In this document: positions 33,313 to 42,278 of the stretch, one piece after another
Position numbering within the stretch: position 1 is the stretch's first letter
Layout: the number at the start of each line of letters is the position of its first letter
Origin: LMUY01 sp965199105
GTDB lineage: Bacteria; Pseudomonadota; Alphaproteobacteria; Acetobacterales; Acetobacteraceae
Reading direction: 5' to 3'
Assembly (NCBI GenBank): GCA_965199105.1
Contig: CBDAQO010000002.1
Span: 1,984,001-2,048,000, forward strand
Length of the DNA stretch: 64,000 nucleotides
Program-made: the position numbers and the translations under genes
The notes under the pieces: generated by a model
The model's input: only the letters and a program-made list of their open reading frames with translations
Database searches by the model: none
Told to the model about the DNA's origin: nothing

Positions 33313-36300
33313 ATGCTGAAGCTGGCGCGCTGGCTCGCCCGGCACGCGGGCCAACTCCTGCTCGGCTTGGTCGGCTTCGTGCTTGGCATGGTGGTGATCT
33401 CGCTGCTGGCGCTCGGCGCGCTGACCTGGCGGCTGAACCAGGGCCCGCTGGACGTCACCGCCGTCGCGCACCGGCTCGAGACCAAGTTCGCGCCGCGATA
33501 CGTCAGCGGACGCATCGTGCTGTCGATGCAGAAAACCAATGGCGTCCACCTCCTGCGATTGGATGTTGCGGATGCCGGGCGGCTGGCGCAAGGCGGGCGC
33601 ATGCCGGAGTCGGTGCATGCCGCGACCCTGGTGGCGCCATTGCGGCGGCTGGCTCGGCTCGACTTCGTGCCGACCGAGATCGTCGCCACCGGCGTCCGCA
33701 TCGAGGTCGCGCGGGCAGCCGGCGGCAAGGCGGGTGCCGGCGGCTTCGACCTGCGGGACATCAGCGCGTTGCAACGCGTCAGCGTCACCGGCTTGCAGGT
33801 GGTGATCGACGACGCCGTGCTGCATGCGCGCTGGCAGGTCAGCGGGGCGACGGTGGAGCTGGCGCGCAACGGGGATGGCGTGGCCGGCCACGCCGACGGC
33901 ACGCTCAGCGTAGGGGACGTCTCGACCCACCTGGCCGCCACCGGGCGGGTGAGCCAGCAGGGCGCGCACGTGGACGCCACCAGCACCGCGCTCTCCCCCG
34001 CCGACATCGCGCGGGCCGTGCCGGCATTGGCGGGTTTGGCCGCCTTCGACGCTCCCGTCACGCTGCAGGCGAGCGCCGATCTCGGCCAGGCGCTGCAGGT
34101 GGAGCACGCCAGCGTGCATGCCGAGGCGGGCGCCGGCACCGTGCTGCTGCCGGCCAAGGGCAACACCACCAGCCCCGGCCATTTCGCCTCGCTCACCCTG
34201 GACGCGGACGGCACCCCGGCGGCGATCAGCCTGCGCGCGCTGCACCTGGTGCTGGCGCCACCCTCGGGCGACCCGCCGACCACCGTGGTGATGGCCGGCA
34301 CCATCCGGCTGCGGGGCGAGCGGGTGCGCGCGGATGCCACGCTGGACGTGGACCAGGCCTCGCTCGCCGACCTCGGCGCGATCTGGCCCGACCGCGTCGG
34401 TGGCGGCTCGCGCCCGTGGCTGGTGGAGAACCTCACCAATGGCCTGGCGCATGACGGCCATTTCAGCCTCAGCGCGACAGGCAACCTCTCCAACGGTGAC
34501 CTGGCGCTCACAAACGCCACCGGCCAGATGCTGGCGGACGACGTGACCATCTGGTGGCTGCGCCCGGTCCCGCCGCTCGAGCACACCCACGCCGTGCTCA
34601 GCGTGATCGACCCCGATACGATGCTGCTCACCGGGTCGGGCGGGCGGACCGGGGCGCTGCTGATGAAGGCCGGGACGATGCGGATCACCGGGTTGTCGGT
34701 GAAGGACCAGACCTCGGTGCTGAACGCCGACCTGGCCGGCCCGCTGGCCGACGTGTTCACCCTGCTGGCCAATCCGCGGCTCAACCTGCTGAGCAAGCGT
34801 CCGGTCCCGGTGACCAACCCGGCGGGGGCGGTCGCGGCGCATCTCACGGTGAACCTGCCGCTCGACAACCATGTCACCATCGACCAGATCGCCATCCACG
34901 CGGTGAGCAAGATCACCGACGCCCATCTCGGCGCGATCGTGGCGGGCAAGGACCTCGATCACGGGCAGATCAGCTTCGACGCCACCAATGACGGGCTGAA
35001 GGCGACCGGGACCGCCCTGCTCGACCAGCTTCCGGCCAAGCTCGAACTGGACATGGATTTTCGCGACGGCCCGCCGTCCCAGGTGCTGGAGCATGCCGCG
35101 GCCGCGCTCGCGATCACTCCGCAGGCGGCGCGGGCGGCGGGCGTGGGCGTGATCGGCCTGCAAGCGGGCACGCTCGCCACCAACGTGGACTACTCCGTAC
35201 GGCGCGACGCGACCGCGACCATCGCGGTGGCCATGGACCTCAAGGACGCCACCATCGAAACGCCGATCGGCTGGTCCAAGACCGCCGGCACGGCGGGCCA
35301 GGCGATGGGCCAGGCGCTGCTGGACCATGGCCGGCTGGTAGGTTTGCAGGCGATCCAGGCCAAGGCGCCGGGGCTGAACATCTCCGCCAATGGGGAGTTT
35401 GCCGACGGGCGCGTCTCGGTGGTGCACATCGCGGAAGGCGAGATCGGCCGCAGCAGCGCGGTGGGCACGATCGGGCTGCCGCAACAACCGGGGCAGCCGT
35501 TCCACATCACGCTTGCCGGCAGCCGGCTCGACCTGGAGGGCCAGATGAGCGGTGGCAAGGCGCCAGCGAACCCGGCGCCGTCGCCCGCGCCGAGCGGACC
35601 CGGCGTACCCTACGTGGTGGACCTGCGCTTCGACCAGGTTCGCTTCGGCCCGGGTCGGACCATCGGCCCGCTGGTGCTGCAGGCGGTGGGCACGGGGCGG
35701 CGGCTCACCTCCGCCCACCTGGCCTCGCGCGGGCCGGAGCAAGTGGAGGCGGACCTGGTGCCTGGGCCTGGCCGCCGCCAGCTCCACGCCACCGCCAGCA
35801 ATTTGGGCCAGTTGCTCCGCCAGACCGACCTGGCGCAGGAACTCGATGGCGGCCGCATGACGCTCACCGGCGCGTTCGATGACGATCAGCCGGGCGGCCC
35901 CTTCGCCGGTACGATGGACCTGGCGAACTTCAAGGTGCGCGGCGCCCCGGTGACCGGCAAGGTGCTGCAAGCGCTGACCGTCTATGGCATCGGCGAGGCG
36001 CTGGACGGCCCCGGCCTGGTGTTCGACCGCATGGTGGCGCCGTTCCGCCTGGACGGGCCGGTGCTGCAGCTCGACCAGGCCCGGGCCTACAGCACCTCGC
36101 TCGGCGTGACGGCCACCGGCAGTTTGGATTTCGGCCATAACACCGTGGCGCTGGATGGCACGATCGTGCCAGCCTACGCGCTGAACTCGCTACCCGGCCG
36201 GGTGCCGTTCCTAGGCAAGCTGTTCAGCCCGGAGAAGGGCAGCGGCCTGTTCGCGGCCAATTACAGCCTCCACGGCGCGGTCGACGACCCTTCGATCAGC

Positions 36301-36363
36301 ATCAACCCGCTGTCTGCACTGACACCGGGGTTCATGCGCAACCTGTTCGAGGTGTTTCGCTAG
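33313..36363 (+). CDS. YhdP/AsmA-type large envelope protein (DUF3971 domain)
   Basis: A 1016-residue protein with one N-terminal transmembrane helix (LGLVGFVLGMVVISLLALGA) and a very long periplasmic part predicted to be repetitive beta structure. The C-terminus (GTIVPAYALNSLPGRVPFLG then KGSGLFAANYSLHGAVDDP) is typical of AsmA/YhdP proteins, thought to form bridge-like grooves carrying phospholipids between membranes. The start at 33313 is the first ATG immediately before the membrane helix. The stop overlaps an AGAGCATGA-type repeat. Confidence 0.85.
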   Translation: MLKLARWLARHAGQLLLGLVGFVLGMVVISLLALGALTWRLNQGPLDVTAVAHRLETKFAPRYVSGRIVLSMQKTNGVHLLRLDVADAGRLAQGGRMPESVHAATLVAPLRRLARLDFVPTEIVATGVRIEVARAAGGKAGAGGFDLRDISALQRVSVTGLQVVIDDAVLHARWQVSGATVELARNGDGVAGHADGTLSVGDVSTHLAATGRVSQQGAHVDATSTALSPADIARAVPALAGLAAFDAPVTLQASADLGQALQVEHASVHAEAGAGTVLLPAKGNTTSPGHFASLTLDADGTPAAISLRALHLVLAPPSGDPPTTVVMAGTIRLRGERVRADATLDVDQASLADLGAIWPDRVGGGSRPWLVENLTNGLAHDGHFSLSATGNLSNGDLALTNATGQMLADDVTIWWLRPVPPLEHTHAVLSVIDPDTMLLTGSGGRTGALLMKAGTMRITGLSVKDQTSVLNADLAGPLADVFTLLANPRLNLLSKRPVPVTNPAGAVAAHLTVNLPLDNHVTIDQIAIHAVSKITDAHLGAIVAGKDLDHGQISFDATNDGLKATGTALLDQLPAKLELDMDFRDGPPSQVLEHAAAALAITPQAARAAGVGVIGLQAGTLATNVDYSVRRDATATIAVAMDLKDATIETPIGWSKTAGTAGQAMGQALLDHGRLVGLQAIQAKAPGLNISANGEFADGRVSVVHIAEGEIGRSSAVGTIGLPQQPGQPFHITLAGSRLDLEGQMSGGKAPANPAPSPAPSGPGVPYVVDLRFDQVRFGPGRTIGPLVLQAVGTGRRLTSAHLASRGPEQVEADLVPGPGRRQLHATASNLGQLLRQTDLAQELDGGRMTLTGAFDDDQPGGPFAGTMDLANFKVRGAPVTGKVLQALTVYGIGEALDGPGLVFDRMVAPFRLDGPVLQLDQARAYSTSLGVTATGSLDFGHNTVALDGTIVPAYALNSLPGRVPFLGKLFSPEKGSGLFAANYSLHGAVDDPSISINPLSALTPGFMRNLFEVFR

Positions 36364-36460
36364 AGCATGACCGCATCAAGTAAAGTCACTTGATCGGTAA
36401 ACATACTGCCAAAACAAAGAGCTCGCACCATGACCGGCGACTCTATCTGAGCCGGTCTTG
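36360..36460. repeat. AGAGCATGA-type intergenic repeat
   Basis: Beginning with CTAGAGCATGACC at the stop codon of the preceding gene, this stretch holds an internal inverted repeat (ATCAAGT and ACTTGAT around AAAGTC) and a second CCATGACCGG-like segment near its right end. CTAGAGCATGA also starts the element that interrupts the DUF1810 gene at 49421. It is probably a short non-autonomous element or dispersed repeat family; its right limit is uncertain. Confidence 0.5.
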
Positions 36461-36468
36461 GTCTGGTC

Positions 36469-36693
36469 CTACAGCCCGGCGTGGACCGCCAGCCAGCCGA
36501 GCAAGGCCGCGGTCATCAGCGCCGTGGCGACGATGATCAGCAAGCCCAGCCGCCGGTAACCGGCGTTGCGGCTGCTCTCGGGCTTGCGGGCGGCGCGGCC
36601 TGCCCGCAGCAGTGTTTGGATCGGCGACTCCACCGGCGACGTGTCCTTGCGCGTGTGATGCCATACATACGAGGTTTTCACGCCCGTCGGCAC
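36469..36693 (-). CDS. Small single-span membrane protein
   Basis: A 74-residue frame from a GTG at 36693 whose only clear feature is a C-terminal hydrophobic helix (LGLLIIVATALMTAALLGWL, about residues 49-68) after a basic, Arg-rich segment, so an N-in membrane protein is likely. The exact start is unclear, as no good Shine-Dalgarno precedes the GTG. A competing frame on the same strand (36443-36703) lacks any membrane segment. It lies between the YhdP-like gene and a NIPSNAP gene, all possibly envelope related. Confidence 0.5.
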   Translation of the reverse strand: MPTGVKTSYVWHHTRKDTSPVESPIQTLLRAGRAARKPESSRNAGYRRLGLLIIVATALMTAALLGWLAVHAGL

Positions 36694-36722
36694 GGCAAAT
36701 CATGCCGTTTGCACGGTGCGGC

Positions 36723-37049
36723 TTACTGAACGCTGGAGAACCGCGTCGGCACCAGCAGCTCGTTGGTGATGGAGGCGACGATGGCGCCGTCCGCCTCGGT
36801 GCCCGCCTTCTTCTCGAGCCATTCCGGGTCGGCGCGGAAAGCCGCCCATTTCGTCTCCCGATCCGCCAGGCTCTCCCATGCCAGCAAGTAGGTCAGGGCG
36901 TGGTCGGAGGCGCCCACCGCAGTGGTCCAGAAGCCAGCCTGCTTGATGCCGTGCCGCGCCCAGATGCCGAGCGTGATGGTCTCGAAGCGCTGCAGCAGGG
37001 CGGGGAGCCGATTGGGCAGGCAGTGATAGATGCGCAACTCGTAGATCAT
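36723..37049 (-). CDS. NIPSNAP family protein
   Basis: A 108-residue ferredoxin-like dimeric alpha-beta barrel protein. MIYELRIYHCLPNRLPALLQ at the start and HGIKQAGFWTTAVG with LTYLLAWESLADRETKWAAF are hallmarks of NIPSNAP proteins. Their molecular role in bacteria is unsettled. The ATG at 37049 is chosen because it opens directly with the first strand; longer frames add unrelated, basic sequence. Confidence 0.9.
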   Translation of the reverse strand: MIYELRIYHCLPNRLPALLQRFETITLGIWARHGIKQAGFWTTAVGASDHALTYLLAWESLADRETKWAAFRADPEWLEKKAGTEADGAIVASITNELLVPTRFSSVQ

Positions 37050-37133
37050 CCGCCCGTCTTTCCTCCGTTTCCGGCACCATGCGCGCGCCGCCTGGCCGCT
37101 GCAACCGGGCGAACCGGATGGCGTTCGCCTGGT

Positions 37134-39218
37134 ATGGCAACCAATTCTTCTCCCCAACCTGCCCGACCGGCCAAGCGCCGCCACTTTTGGGCCTGGGTAT
37201 TGGGCGTGTTCGGCATCGCAATCGTCGCTTTGGTCGCGTTATGGGATTGGGATTGGTTCCTGCCCCTGGTGGAGGCGCAGGCCTCGTCCGCGGTCGGCCG
37301 CAAGGTGACCGCGCAACACCTGCACGTGCATCTCGGCCGCACCATCACCGCCTCGCTCGATGGCGTTGAGGTAGCGGGCGTGCCCGACCAGGCGCAGGGC
37401 AAGCCGTTCGCCGACGTCAGCCGCCTGACCGTGGCGCTCGACACCATGGCCTACATCCGTTCGCGCCAGATTGTCATCCCGCAGATCACGCTGGACCATC
37501 CGGTGATCGAGGCGGACCAGGACCTGCAGGGCCACTCGAATTGGCCAACCGGTAGTTCCTCAGGCAGCAGCAAGTCGTCGAGTTCCTCCCCTGGGCCGCA
37601 AATCGGCAACTTGGTGATCAATGACGGGCAAGCGCATGTGGCGCTCGCCAAGTTGAAGGCGGACTTCAACGTGAACGTCGCCACCCAGGCCGGCGACGCG
37701 GCGGCGGCGCTGAACGCCAAGACGTCCGACACCGGTGGCCCGGCGGCCAGTGCGGGCGAGATCGTGGCCGATGCCCGAGGCACCTACGCGGCGCAGCCGA
37801 TCAACGGCCACTTTGTCGGCGGCGCGTTGCTGTCGCTGCGGGATGCGAGCCATCCCTACCCGATCGACCTGCATTTGGCCAACGGCGCGACCAAGGTGTC
37901 GCTGACCGGGACGGTGCAGAACCCGCTGAACTTCGCCGGGGCCGACCTCACGCTCAGCTTCACCGGGCCGGACATGGCACAACTGACGCCGCTGACCGGC
38001 GTGCCGATCCCGCAGACGCCGCCGTTCTCGGTGACCGGCAAGCTCGACTACACCAAGGCGAAGATCCGGTTCAGCGACTTCCACGGCCGCTTGGGGGAGA
38101 GCGACTTGAACGGCACGATCGAGGTCGAGCCGTCACGCTCGCCGCGGCCGTTCGTGGACGCCACGCTGTCGTCACGCCGGGTCGACCTGGCCGATCTGGG
38201 CGGCTTCATCGGCACCACGCCGGGCGAGAAGAAGGACCAGAGCGCGGCGCAGCGGGCCGAGGTCGAGCATAAGGCGGCAAGTTCCGACAAAGTCTTGCCG
38301 CAGACGCCGATCAACCTGCCCAAGCTCAACTTCGCCGACGTGCAATTGCACTATAAGGGCGAGCACATCGAAGGCCGCTCCGTGCCGCTCGACAACATCG
38401 TGGCCAACCTCGACATCGACAACGGCCGCATCCAGTTGCAGCCGCTGAGCTTTGCCGTCGGCAGCGGCAACATCGTGCTGCACACCGACCTGACGCCGGT
38501 GAGTGCGCATGATGTACATGCCGTCGCCCGCATCGACCTCGACCATGTGAGCCTCGACCGATTGCTGGCGGCGACGCACCTGGTGCGCGGCGCGGGCACG
38601 CTGACCGGCAACGCCGAGCTCAACTCGACCGGCGACTCGCTTGGCGGCCTGCTCGCGCACGGCAATGGCGGCGTGGCGATGGGCATGTCCGGCGGAAATC
38701 TGAGCGCGCTGCTGGTGGACATTGCCGGATTGGAGGTGGGCAACGCGATCCTGTCGGCGCTGGGCGTGCCGCAGCGGGCGACGCTGCAGTGCTTCGTAGC
38801 GGAATACACGCTTACCGACGGCTTGCTCGCCACCAAGGTGCTGCTGGTGGACACCAGCGAGGCGGAAGTCCGCGGCACGGGGGACGTGAACCTCGCCAGC
38901 GAGACGCTCGACTATAAGCTGGTGACCCGGTCGAAGCACTTCTCCATCGGCACGCTGTCAACCCCGATCGACATCACCGGCACGCTGAAGAGCCCTAGCA
39001 TTCATCCGGAGCTGGGCCCGCTGGCGCTGAAGGGCGGTGCGGCGATCGGGTTGGGCGTGCTGTTCCCGCCCGCCGCCCTACTGCCAACCATCCAGCTCGG
39101 CACCGGCAACACCGGCGTGTGCCAGGCAGCCGAGGCGCCGGTCGGCAGGGGCGAAGCGGCCACCCGGGTGGTCGCGCCCGGGCGGGCTCCGGTGACGAAG
39201 GCAGGCCGGCCGAAGTGA
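37134..39218 (+). CDS. AsmA family envelope protein
   Basis: A 694-residue protein with one N-terminal membrane helix (FWAWVLGVFGIAIVALVALW) and a long periplasmic region. It includes the AsmA pattern (VGRKVTAQHLHVHLGRTITA near the start; VDTSEAEVRGTGDVNLASET and KHFSIGTLSTPIDITGTL near the end). AsmA-type proteins help outer-membrane biogenesis, probably in lipid transport. A Ser-rich linker (GSSSGSSKSSSSSPG) lies near residue 145. This is the second AsmA-like gene within 4 kb, which suggests a local cluster with overlapping roles. Confidence 0.9.
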   Translation: MATNSSPQPARPAKRRHFWAWVLGVFGIAIVALVALWDWDWFLPLVEAQASSAVGRKVTAQHLHVHLGRTITASLDGVEVAGVPDQAQGKPFADVSRLTVALDTMAYIRSRQIVIPQITLDHPVIEADQDLQGHSNWPTGSSSGSSKSSSSSPGPQIGNLVINDGQAHVALAKLKADFNVNVATQAGDAAAALNAKTSDTGGPAASAGEIVADARGTYAAQPINGHFVGGALLSLRDASHPYPIDLHLANGATKVSLTGTVQNPLNFAGADLTLSFTGPDMAQLTPLTGVPIPQTPPFSVTGKLDYTKAKIRFSDFHGRLGESDLNGTIEVEPSRSPRPFVDATLSSRRVDLADLGGFIGTTPGEKKDQSAAQRAEVEHKAASSDKVLPQTPINLPKLNFADVQLHYKGEHIEGRSVPLDNIVANLDIDNGRIQLQPLSFAVGSGNIVLHTDLTPVSAHDVHAVARIDLDHVSLDRLLAATHLVRGAGTLTGNAELNSTGDSLGGLLAHGNGGVAMGMSGGNLSALLVDIAGLEVGNAILSALGVPQRATLQCFVAEYTLTDGLLATKVLLVDTSEAEVRGTGDVNLASETLDYKLVTRSKHFSIGTLSTPIDITGTLKSPSIHPELGPLALKGGAAIGLGVLFPPAALLPTIQLGTGNTGVCQAAEAPVGRGEAATRVVAPGRAPVTKAGRPK

Positions 39219-39250
39219 GCGCACCTGGCCCGGCGGAGCGTGCGAACGGG

Positions 39251-40237
39251 CTACCGCAGCGTGGCGACGGTGATGTGAGGCCAGCTTAGGCCATTGAAGT
39301 TCAGCAGCACGCGCTGGGTATACTGTAGCTGATCGAACTCGTTGCCCTTCTCGTCCTTGACGTGCTCGATCCAGAATATTGCTGACACGCGCGCGGTGTT
39401 CGCGTTGGGACTGTTGGTCGTCCCGCTTAGGAAAGCGATGTTGTCGGTGCCGCCGCCCGCGTTTGGCGCAGCCGGCGCGGGAACGATGGGAGACGTCTTC
39501 GCCGTGACGTCCGAGGTCACGATCAGGACGGTCGTGCTGACGAAGGTCTGCTTTGCGATTGCGTCCAGCAGGAACAAGTTCGGGTTGGCCAGGTGGTCGT
39601 CGGTGAGCCCGGGCACATCCGCCAGCGCGGTGCGTGAGGGCATGTTGGTCGCGATGTCCTTCTCTTCCGGGAACGGCACCAAACCGGTTACCCCGTCGTC
39701 GGGGCTGCCGATGGTGAACGGCGTGATGCTGGTTGCCGTGATGAGTGGCTTGGCCGCGGTGATCGCGGTGCCCTGCAAGTTGATCGTGGTCCCGTGCGGG
39801 ATCGAGCCCATCCGGGCGACGGTGGCGCTTTCATTCGGGTTGGTGGTCGAGGGCACGTTGGTCCAAAGGCCGGGCTCAAAGTGTTGTGGGCCCAGCTTCT
39901 TGTCGCTGATCTGTTGCAAGTAGGCGAGAGCGCCAAGCGAGATGTCGGTCTGGTTGAAGCCGCGGTCTGCCACACCCGTGCCGCTAATATTGTTGAAGTC
40001 GAGCGTCTCCGTCGTCAGGTTCAATTCGAGGAAGAAGTCCTTCGGGCCGGACTGGCCGTGGTTGGGCCGCCAGATCAGGTTGAAGCCCGTGCCCGACCAG
40101 GTCCGTTTGGTTGCCGTACCGACAAAGCCGCGCAGCGCGCCGAGCAGGTCGACCGGTGCCGGCGCGCCACGAAGGAGGGTTTGACCTGGGCTTTGGACGA
40201 CCTGGTGCGCAAACTCGAAGTCCGTGACGATCGGCAT
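39251..40237 (-). CDS. Uncharacterised protein, possibly a haem-binding-type beta-rich protein
   Basis: A 328-residue protein without a signal peptide. The sequence shows FNLIWRPNHGQSGPKDFFLE, then LNLTTETLDFNNISGTG, RGFNQTDISLGALAYLQQIS, FEPGLWTNVPSTTNP and VARMGSIPHGTTINLQG, a pattern I associate with proteins annotated as haem-binding or lipocalin-like in some bacteria, but I cannot confirm this. The ATG at 40237 has AAGGGG about 8 nt upstream. It is isolated, convergent with the AsmA gene and downstream of rplI. The composition is lower in GC than that of its neighbours, consistent with acquisition. Confidence 0.6.
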   Translation of the reverse strand: MPIVTDFEFAHQVVQSPGQTLLRGAPAPVDLLGALRGFVGTATKRTWSGTGFNLIWRPNHGQSGPKDFFLELNLTTETLDFNNISGTGVADRGFNQTDISLGALAYLQQISDKKLGPQHFEPGLWTNVPSTTNPNESATVARMGSIPHGTTINLQGTAITAAKPLITATSITPFTIGSPDDGVTGLVPFPEEKDIATNMPSRTALADVPGLTDDHLANPNLFLLDAIAKQTFVSTTVLIVTSDVTAKTSPIVPAPAAPNAGGGTDNIAFLSGTTNSPNANTARVSAIFWIEHVKDEKGNEFDQLQYTQRVLLNFNGLSWPHITVATLR

Positions 40238-40730
40238 GGTCTGACCCCTTTTGGGTTGAAGAATGATCGGCTTAGTCCGATGCTTGCAGCTTCGCGCGCT
40301 GCGGGCTGATTTCACCGTTGAAGGCGTCTATCGTTACTTAAAAGCAACGTTACGACATCATACGGGAGAATGCAAATGTCAAACGTCGCACGCTGCTAAA
40401 GCGAGGACGCGCGTGAGCGAGCGCTACGGTGGGAGGGGATTACGCGGGCCGCGACGACCATCTGCGGTCGGCGTCGGTTGCCGCTCCGGTGGTGGACTGT
40501 AGGGGGCCCGCGGGAGAAAACGTCTGACGACGACAGTCCAGCAAGGTCCAACTCGATCCACCAGATTGGGGACGAGTTTGGAACCGCGGTCGCGTCCAAG
40601 ACAGATTCTGGACGAACTTATTCGCGACGGAACACGCCGGACATGTGCGAAAGCTGGTGGCCGACCTTGCCGGCCACTCGCGCCTGGGCGGTTCAGGTCG
40701 AGCCGACCTGAACCGTGGATGAGGGCTTGG
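40238..40730. other. Intergenic region (493 bp) without a supported gene
   Basis: The gap between the rplI stop and the preceding gene start carries no convincing frame: the open frames are short, Arg-rich and overlap one another. On the minus strand TTGACA (40377-40382) and TATGAT (40357-40362) lie 14 bp apart, about 120 bp before the start at 40237; the spacing is short for a sigma-70 promoter. AT-rich sequence around 40330-40380 supports a regulatory region. Confidence 0.4.
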
Positions 40731-41312
40731 CTAGGCTGGCAGCGTGCCGGGCTCCACGCCCGGGTCGAACAGGGCGGCGATCTCCTGGTCGGCGGCGGCT
40801 TCCTCGTCCTCCGCACTCTGCCCTACGCGTTCGCCGCGGGCCTGCTTTTCGGCCTCCTCGGCGCTGCGGGCGACGTTCACGCTCACCGGCAGCGAGACCT
40901 CCGGGTGCAGCACGACGCGCGTCTTGGCGAGGCCGAGTGACTTAATCGGGTGCTCGAGGATCACCTGCTGGCGGCCGATGGTGAGCCCCGCTTCGATACA
41001 GGCGTCCGCCACGTCCCGCGCGGAGACCGAGCCGTAGAGGTTGCCGGCGTCGCTGGCCTGCCGGATGATCACCACGGTGAGCCCGCCGATCCGTTCGGCA
41101 AGGCGCTCGGCCTCCTCGCGGCGACGCAGGTTCTGCGCCTCGAGCTGCACGCGCTGGGTCTCGAACTGCTCGCGATTAGCCTTGTTGGCCCGCATCGCCA
41201 TCTTCTGCGGCAGCAGGTAGTTGCGCGCGTAGCCGGGCTTAACGCGAACCACGTCCCCCATCTGGCCCAGCTTGTCCACGCGTTGCATCAGGATCAGTTC
41301 GACGGCGGCCAT
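40731..41312 (-). CDS. rplI: 50S ribosomal protein L9
   Basis: A 193-residue L9 with the canonical N-terminal domain (LILMQRVDKLGQMGDVVRVK then PGYARNYLLPQKMA), a long connecting helix and a C-terminal rRNA-binding domain (SVSARDVADA, GRQQVILEHPIKSLG). A 30-residue acidic tail after the domain (from about 160) is longer than in E. coli. It is the third gene of the rpsF-rpsR-rplI operon, 12 bp after rpsR. Confidence 0.96.
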   Translation of the reverse strand: MAAVELILMQRVDKLGQMGDVVRVKPGYARNYLLPQKMAMRANKANREQFETQRVQLEAQNLRRREEAERLAERIGGLTVVIIRQASDAGNLYGSVSARDVADACIEAGLTIGRQQVILEHPIKSLGLAKTRVVLHPEVSLPVSVNVARSAEEAEKQARGERVGQSAEDEEAAADQEIAALFDPGVEPGTLPA

Positions 41313-41324
41313 GTGGCGGCCTCC

Positions 41325-41609
41325 TCAGGACAGGATGTAGGGGAGCAGGGCGAGGAAGCGGGCGCGCTTGATGGCTTGCGCTAACTCACGCTGCTTCTTG
41401 GCCGAGACCGCGGTGATGCGGCTGGGCACGATCTTGCCGCGCTCGCTGAGGAAGCGGGAGAGCAGCCGCACGTCCTTGTAGTCGATCACCGGGGCGTTGG
41501 GGCCGGAGAACGGGCAGGATTTGCGCCGGCGATAGAACGGGCGGCGGGCGCCGACGGCGGAGCGCCGGGCGGCGGGATTGACATCGCTGTCGAGGGTGGC
41601 GTCGGACAT
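41325..41609 (-). CDS. rpsR: 30S ribosomal protein S18
   Basis: A 94-residue S18. RRPFYRRRKSCPFSG (with a Cys in this zinc-ribbon-like stretch), VIDYKDVRLLSRFLSERGKI and SRITAVSAKKQRELAQAIKR are the family signature. It binds the 30S platform next to S6. The N-terminal 20 residues are a polar extension. It lies between rpsF and rplI with gaps of 3 and 12 bp. Confidence 0.97.
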   Translation of the reverse strand: MSDATLDSDVNPAARRSAVGARRPFYRRRKSCPFSGPNAPVIDYKDVRLLSRFLSERGKIVPSRITAVSAKKQRELAQAIKRARFLALLPYILS

Positions 41610-41612
41610 CGC

Positions 41613-42080
41613 TTACTCTTCCACCAGGTTGAAGCCGCCTTCGCGGCTGAACTCGTCGCGCGCGCGGAACTCCTCACGGTCGTCGAAGCCACGCTTGCGG
41701 CCGCTTTCGAACCGCCCGGACGGCTTCGGCCCTCGGAAGGTGCGCTCGCGATCGTCGGACTTGCGCGACAGGATGGAGGAGGGCTCCTCGGTGATCTCGT
41801 CGACGCGGATGGTCATGAACCGCAGCACGTCTTCGTTGAGGCCGAGCTGGCGCTCCATCTCGTTGACCGAGGCGGGCGGCGCGTCGAGCCCGAGCAGCAT
41901 GTAGTGGCCCTTGCGGTTCTTCTTGATGCGGTAGGCGAGCGAGCGCAGGCCCCAGTATTCGCGCTTCTGCACCGTGCCGCCATCGGCCTCGAGCTGGGCG
42001 GCAACGGTGTCGGCGACAGCCTCGACCTGCTGCTGCGTGACGTCATTGCGCGCAATCAGCACGCATTCGTATAGTGGCAT
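41613..42080 (-). CDS. rpsF: 30S ribosomal protein S6
   Basis: A 155-residue S6: MPLYECVLIARNDVTQQQVE, REYWGLRSLAYRIKKNRKGH and YMLLGLDAPPASVNEMERQL are the family core, followed by a long charged C-terminal extension (from about 105) rich in Arg, Asp, Glu and Phe. It partners with S18 in the 30S platform. It heads the rpsF-rpsR-rplI operon. A promoter-like TTGACA lies at 42181-42186 on the minus strand. Confidence 0.96.
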   Translation of the reverse strand: MPLYECVLIARNDVTQQQVEAVADTVAAQLEADGGTVQKREYWGLRSLAYRIKKNRKGHYMLLGLDAPPASVNEMERQLGLNEDVLRFMTIRVDEITEEPSSILSRKSDDRERTFRGPKPSGRFESGRKRGFDDREEFRARDEFSREGGFNLVEE

Positions 42081-42156
42081 GGATAGTCCCTATGGCTGGA
42101 TCGGCCCGAATGCGGGCATAGCCGGGAGCCGCCTCGCCCCCGGCAGGGAGCCGTGG

Positions 42157-42199
42157 CTTGCAGCATGGGGCGGGCGCTGTGTCAAGATGGTGCACCATG
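42157..42199 (-). promoter_or_regulatory. Probable rpsF promoter with adjoining 12-bp palindrome
   Basis: On the minus strand TTGACA (42186-42181) is followed after 18 nt by TGCAAG (42162-42157), a weak -10. Immediately upstream lies the perfect palindrome ATGGTGCACCAT (42188-42199). The location, about 80-100 bp before rpsF, suits a ribosomal promoter; the palindrome may be an operator or chance. Confidence 0.35.
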
Positions 42200-42278
42200 G
42201 CGCGGCCTGCCGGTTGCCTGCTGCCAAGCAGCTTCCACCCCACTCAGGCGTTGCGCTTCTGCTTCCGGGAGCGAGCGC

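Noticed and set aside
33031..36138. Long minus-strand frame of 1035 residues opposite the YhdP-like gene
   Set aside because: It is Arg/His/Gln/Gly-rich without motifs, and the plus strand has a membrane helix and AsmA-type sequence; long antisense frames are expected at this GC content.
36443..36703. Alternative 86-residue frame (MASHAQGH-type start) over the small membrane protein
   Set aside because: It starts with an ATG but has no hydrophobic helix; the frame with the C-terminal helix at 36469-36693 is more credible.
40357..40382. TTGACA/TATGAT pair on the minus strand as a promoter
   Set aside because: The 14-bp spacer is too short for a normal sigma-70 promoter, so it is mentioned only in the intergenic entry.
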